Shown here one piece after another: positions 5,235 to 6,153 of a stretch of 6,153 nucleotides of DNA; the first letter of the stretch is position 1, and every line of letters starts with the position of its first letter. The notes beneath the pieces were generated by a model, which saw only the letters and a list, made by a program, of their open reading frames with translations, made no database searches and had not been told where the DNA came from. The stretch comes from Xanthobacteraceae bacterium. Lineage in GTDB: Bacteria; Pseudomonadota; Alphaproteobacteria; Rhizobiales; Xanthobacteraceae. A program made the position numbers and the translations under genes. The DNA lies in contig JASHRR010000542.1 of the NCBI GenBank assembly GCA_030037185.1, positions 1 to 6,153 of the forward strand, given 5' to 3'.

Positions 5235-5706
5235 GACCGATCATCCATTTGACCCGTCCGAACACTCTCCAAGAATGTCCGCACCTGGCCCAAGGCTGCC
5301 AACTTGGGCGATACAGCAAAGTCGTCAACTTAATCTGGGGTACTTCCGACGTGTTGCCGCCGTAGCCGGAACAGCAGGCCTGGCCCGCTTCAGGTCGGCC
5401 GTCAATGCTTTGCTGCTCCGCAAAAATGATCAACCCCGTAGGACGGCGGTATTGTCCTTCGACGCGAGTTTGTACGGCAAGGCGCTTTCGCCGGCGGTTG
5501 GTGGTCGGAAACCTTGCACGGTCGCGTTCGCGGAATTTTCCGAAAAATTCAACCTTTCAAAAGCGCCACATTCGCTGCCGTCGAATTGGCAAACCCGCAC
5601 CGCACTGCGGAAAATTCTCTCGCTGGATGTCACACTCGACGAAGCCGTTTCGTCTAGAGTCGCGGAAAGCTGATGCTATGGCGATTGTTCAACGGAGGAG
5701 ACTGCG
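5235..5706. other. Unassigned stretch with two inverted repeats
   Basis: No gene is convincing here. A plus-strand frame stays open across 5161-5673 but begins antisense to the relaxase remnant, and its codon third positions look mixed. Minus-strand frames are equally unconvincing. Two hairpins are visible. One is GAATTTT / AAAATTC with a 4-base loop at 5533-5550. The other, at 5634-5660, is ACTC-GACGAA, a 5-base loop, then TTCGTC-ta-GAGT. Neither is followed by a T-run. The last 70 bases form the leader of the methyltransferase-family gene. Confidence 0.35.
5694..5700 (+). promoter_or_regulatory. Strong ribosome binding site fixing GTG 5707
   Basis: GGAGGAG lies 6 bases before GTG 5707, an ideal spacing. 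It selects a start whose frame (PEYLGSL) differs from the main frame of the membrane protein downstream, which exposes the frameshift at 5731. Confidence 0.7.
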
Positions 5707-6153
5707 GTGCCAGAATATCTCGGATCGCTGACTCGTTCTCTTGCTGGGAATGGTTTTGACCCGGGTTTATCTGCTGAAGCGCCAAGGAATCCAGGCGATG
5801 AAGTTCGGGAGCACGGATAGGACCGATTTTCTGATTCCGCCTTTTGCGTTCTTCTATTTTTACGTCCTGTTCACCACGGCCTTGGGGTGGCCGAACGTCG
5901 GCGGACGGGTCTTTTTTCGTTCCGATGCCGTCGCATGGGTCGGCGTGCTGTTCTGCCTTGCAGGCCTTCTCGTGCTGTTGTGGAGTCTGATTTCGTTCAG
6001 GCAGAGTTTTCGGATCGGCATCGACATCGATCGTCCCGACAAGCTTATCGTCGATGGCGTTTTCGCCTCCAGTCGCAACCCAATCTACGTTGGCTTTGGG
6101 TTGTGTGACACGAGGCATCGCCGGTCCAAACGGTGGTGCGTAACTGTACGAGA
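5707..6153 (+). pseudogene. Isoprenylcysteine/phospholipid methyltransferase-family membrane protein, frameshifted and truncated
   Basis: The start at GTG 5707 reads M-P-E-Y-L-G-S-L. After one stray base (5731) the next frame continues LVLLLGMVLTRVYLLKRQG, IQAMKFGSTDRTDF, and the hydrophobic IPPFAFFYFYVLFTTALGW. Further on come VAWVGVLFCLAGLLVLLWSL, SFRQSFRIGIDID, PDKLIVDGVFASSRNPIYVG. This is the ICMT/PEMT-like integral membrane methyltransferase family, with several transmembrane helices and the S-R-N-P-I-Y motif of the S-adenosylmethionine site. Either one base was gained or two were lost in the first helix, so normal translation from GTG would end early. An internal ATG at 5750 could give a shortened protein. 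After VGFGL (6103) the expected helix is replaced by a polar, arginine-rich tail up to the window edge. The 3' end, with the rest of the catalytic region, therefore appears to be lost or displaced. The substrate is unknown. Confidence 0.68.

Noticed and set aside
5161..5673. 170-residue plus-strand open frame
   Set aside because: Its first part is antisense to the relaxase remnant, and the rest shows no family motif or clear codon bias. I treat the region as unassigned.
5654..6118. 154-residue minus-strand open frame
   Set aside because: It is antisense to the methyltransferase-family membrane protein, whose hydrophobic helices and RNPIY motif are far more convincing.

Overview
The window looks like a decaying accessory region of an alphaproteobacterial chromosome or large plasmid. 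GC content is moderately high, and several proteins read like those I remember from Bradyrhizobium, Rhodopseudomonas and their relatives (Nitrobacteraceae). That placement rests on remembered protein families, not on a search. No rRNA, tRNA, CRISPR array or complete insertion sequence is visible.

Layout. (1) 1-43 holds the possible tail of an upstream gene, overlapping the GTG start of an intact 246-residue helical hypothetical protein (40-780). (2) Convergent to it is an Mrr-type PD-(D/E)xK restriction nuclease domain (816-1334, minus) with a doubtful N-terminus. (3) A minus-strand coiled-coil protein (1457-1825) with 21-bp internal repeats follows. (4) At 1940-2851 lie a small 'IYK...' protein broken by two one-base losses, a two-helix membrane protein (2195-2425) and a 109-residue hypothetical protein (2522-2851). 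The end of the first and the start of the last share a 27-bp near-repeat exactly 420 bp apart, suggesting that the middle was inserted between two formerly overlapping genes. (5) At 3140-3733 is a secreted BNR/sialidase-like protein with an in-frame TAA, whose likeness to that family stops near 3660. (6) At 3969-4591 is an intact DCC/DUF393 thiol-disulfide protein, coupled by ATGA to a saccharopine-dehydrogenase-like gene cut off after 54 residues. (7) From about 4582 to 5234 (minus) lies a fragment of a DUF3363/VirD2-type relaxase with at least six frame changes and one stop, sitting directly against the truncated dehydrogenase. (8) 5235-5706 is unassigned. (9) From 5707 to about 6100 is an isoprenylcysteine/phospholipid methyltransferase-family membrane protein with an early frameshift and an apparently replaced 3' end, open to the window edge.

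Interpretation. The genes do not form one working pathway. Only the 246-residue protein and the DCC protein look plainly intact, and the small membrane protein and the 109-residue protein probably are. The relaxase remnant and the Mrr-like nuclease point to past conjugative or island DNA. The main observation is the number of junctions and one-base indels, which could be real pseudogene decay or, for some sites, uncorrected sequence error. I saw no convincing new multi-gene system.
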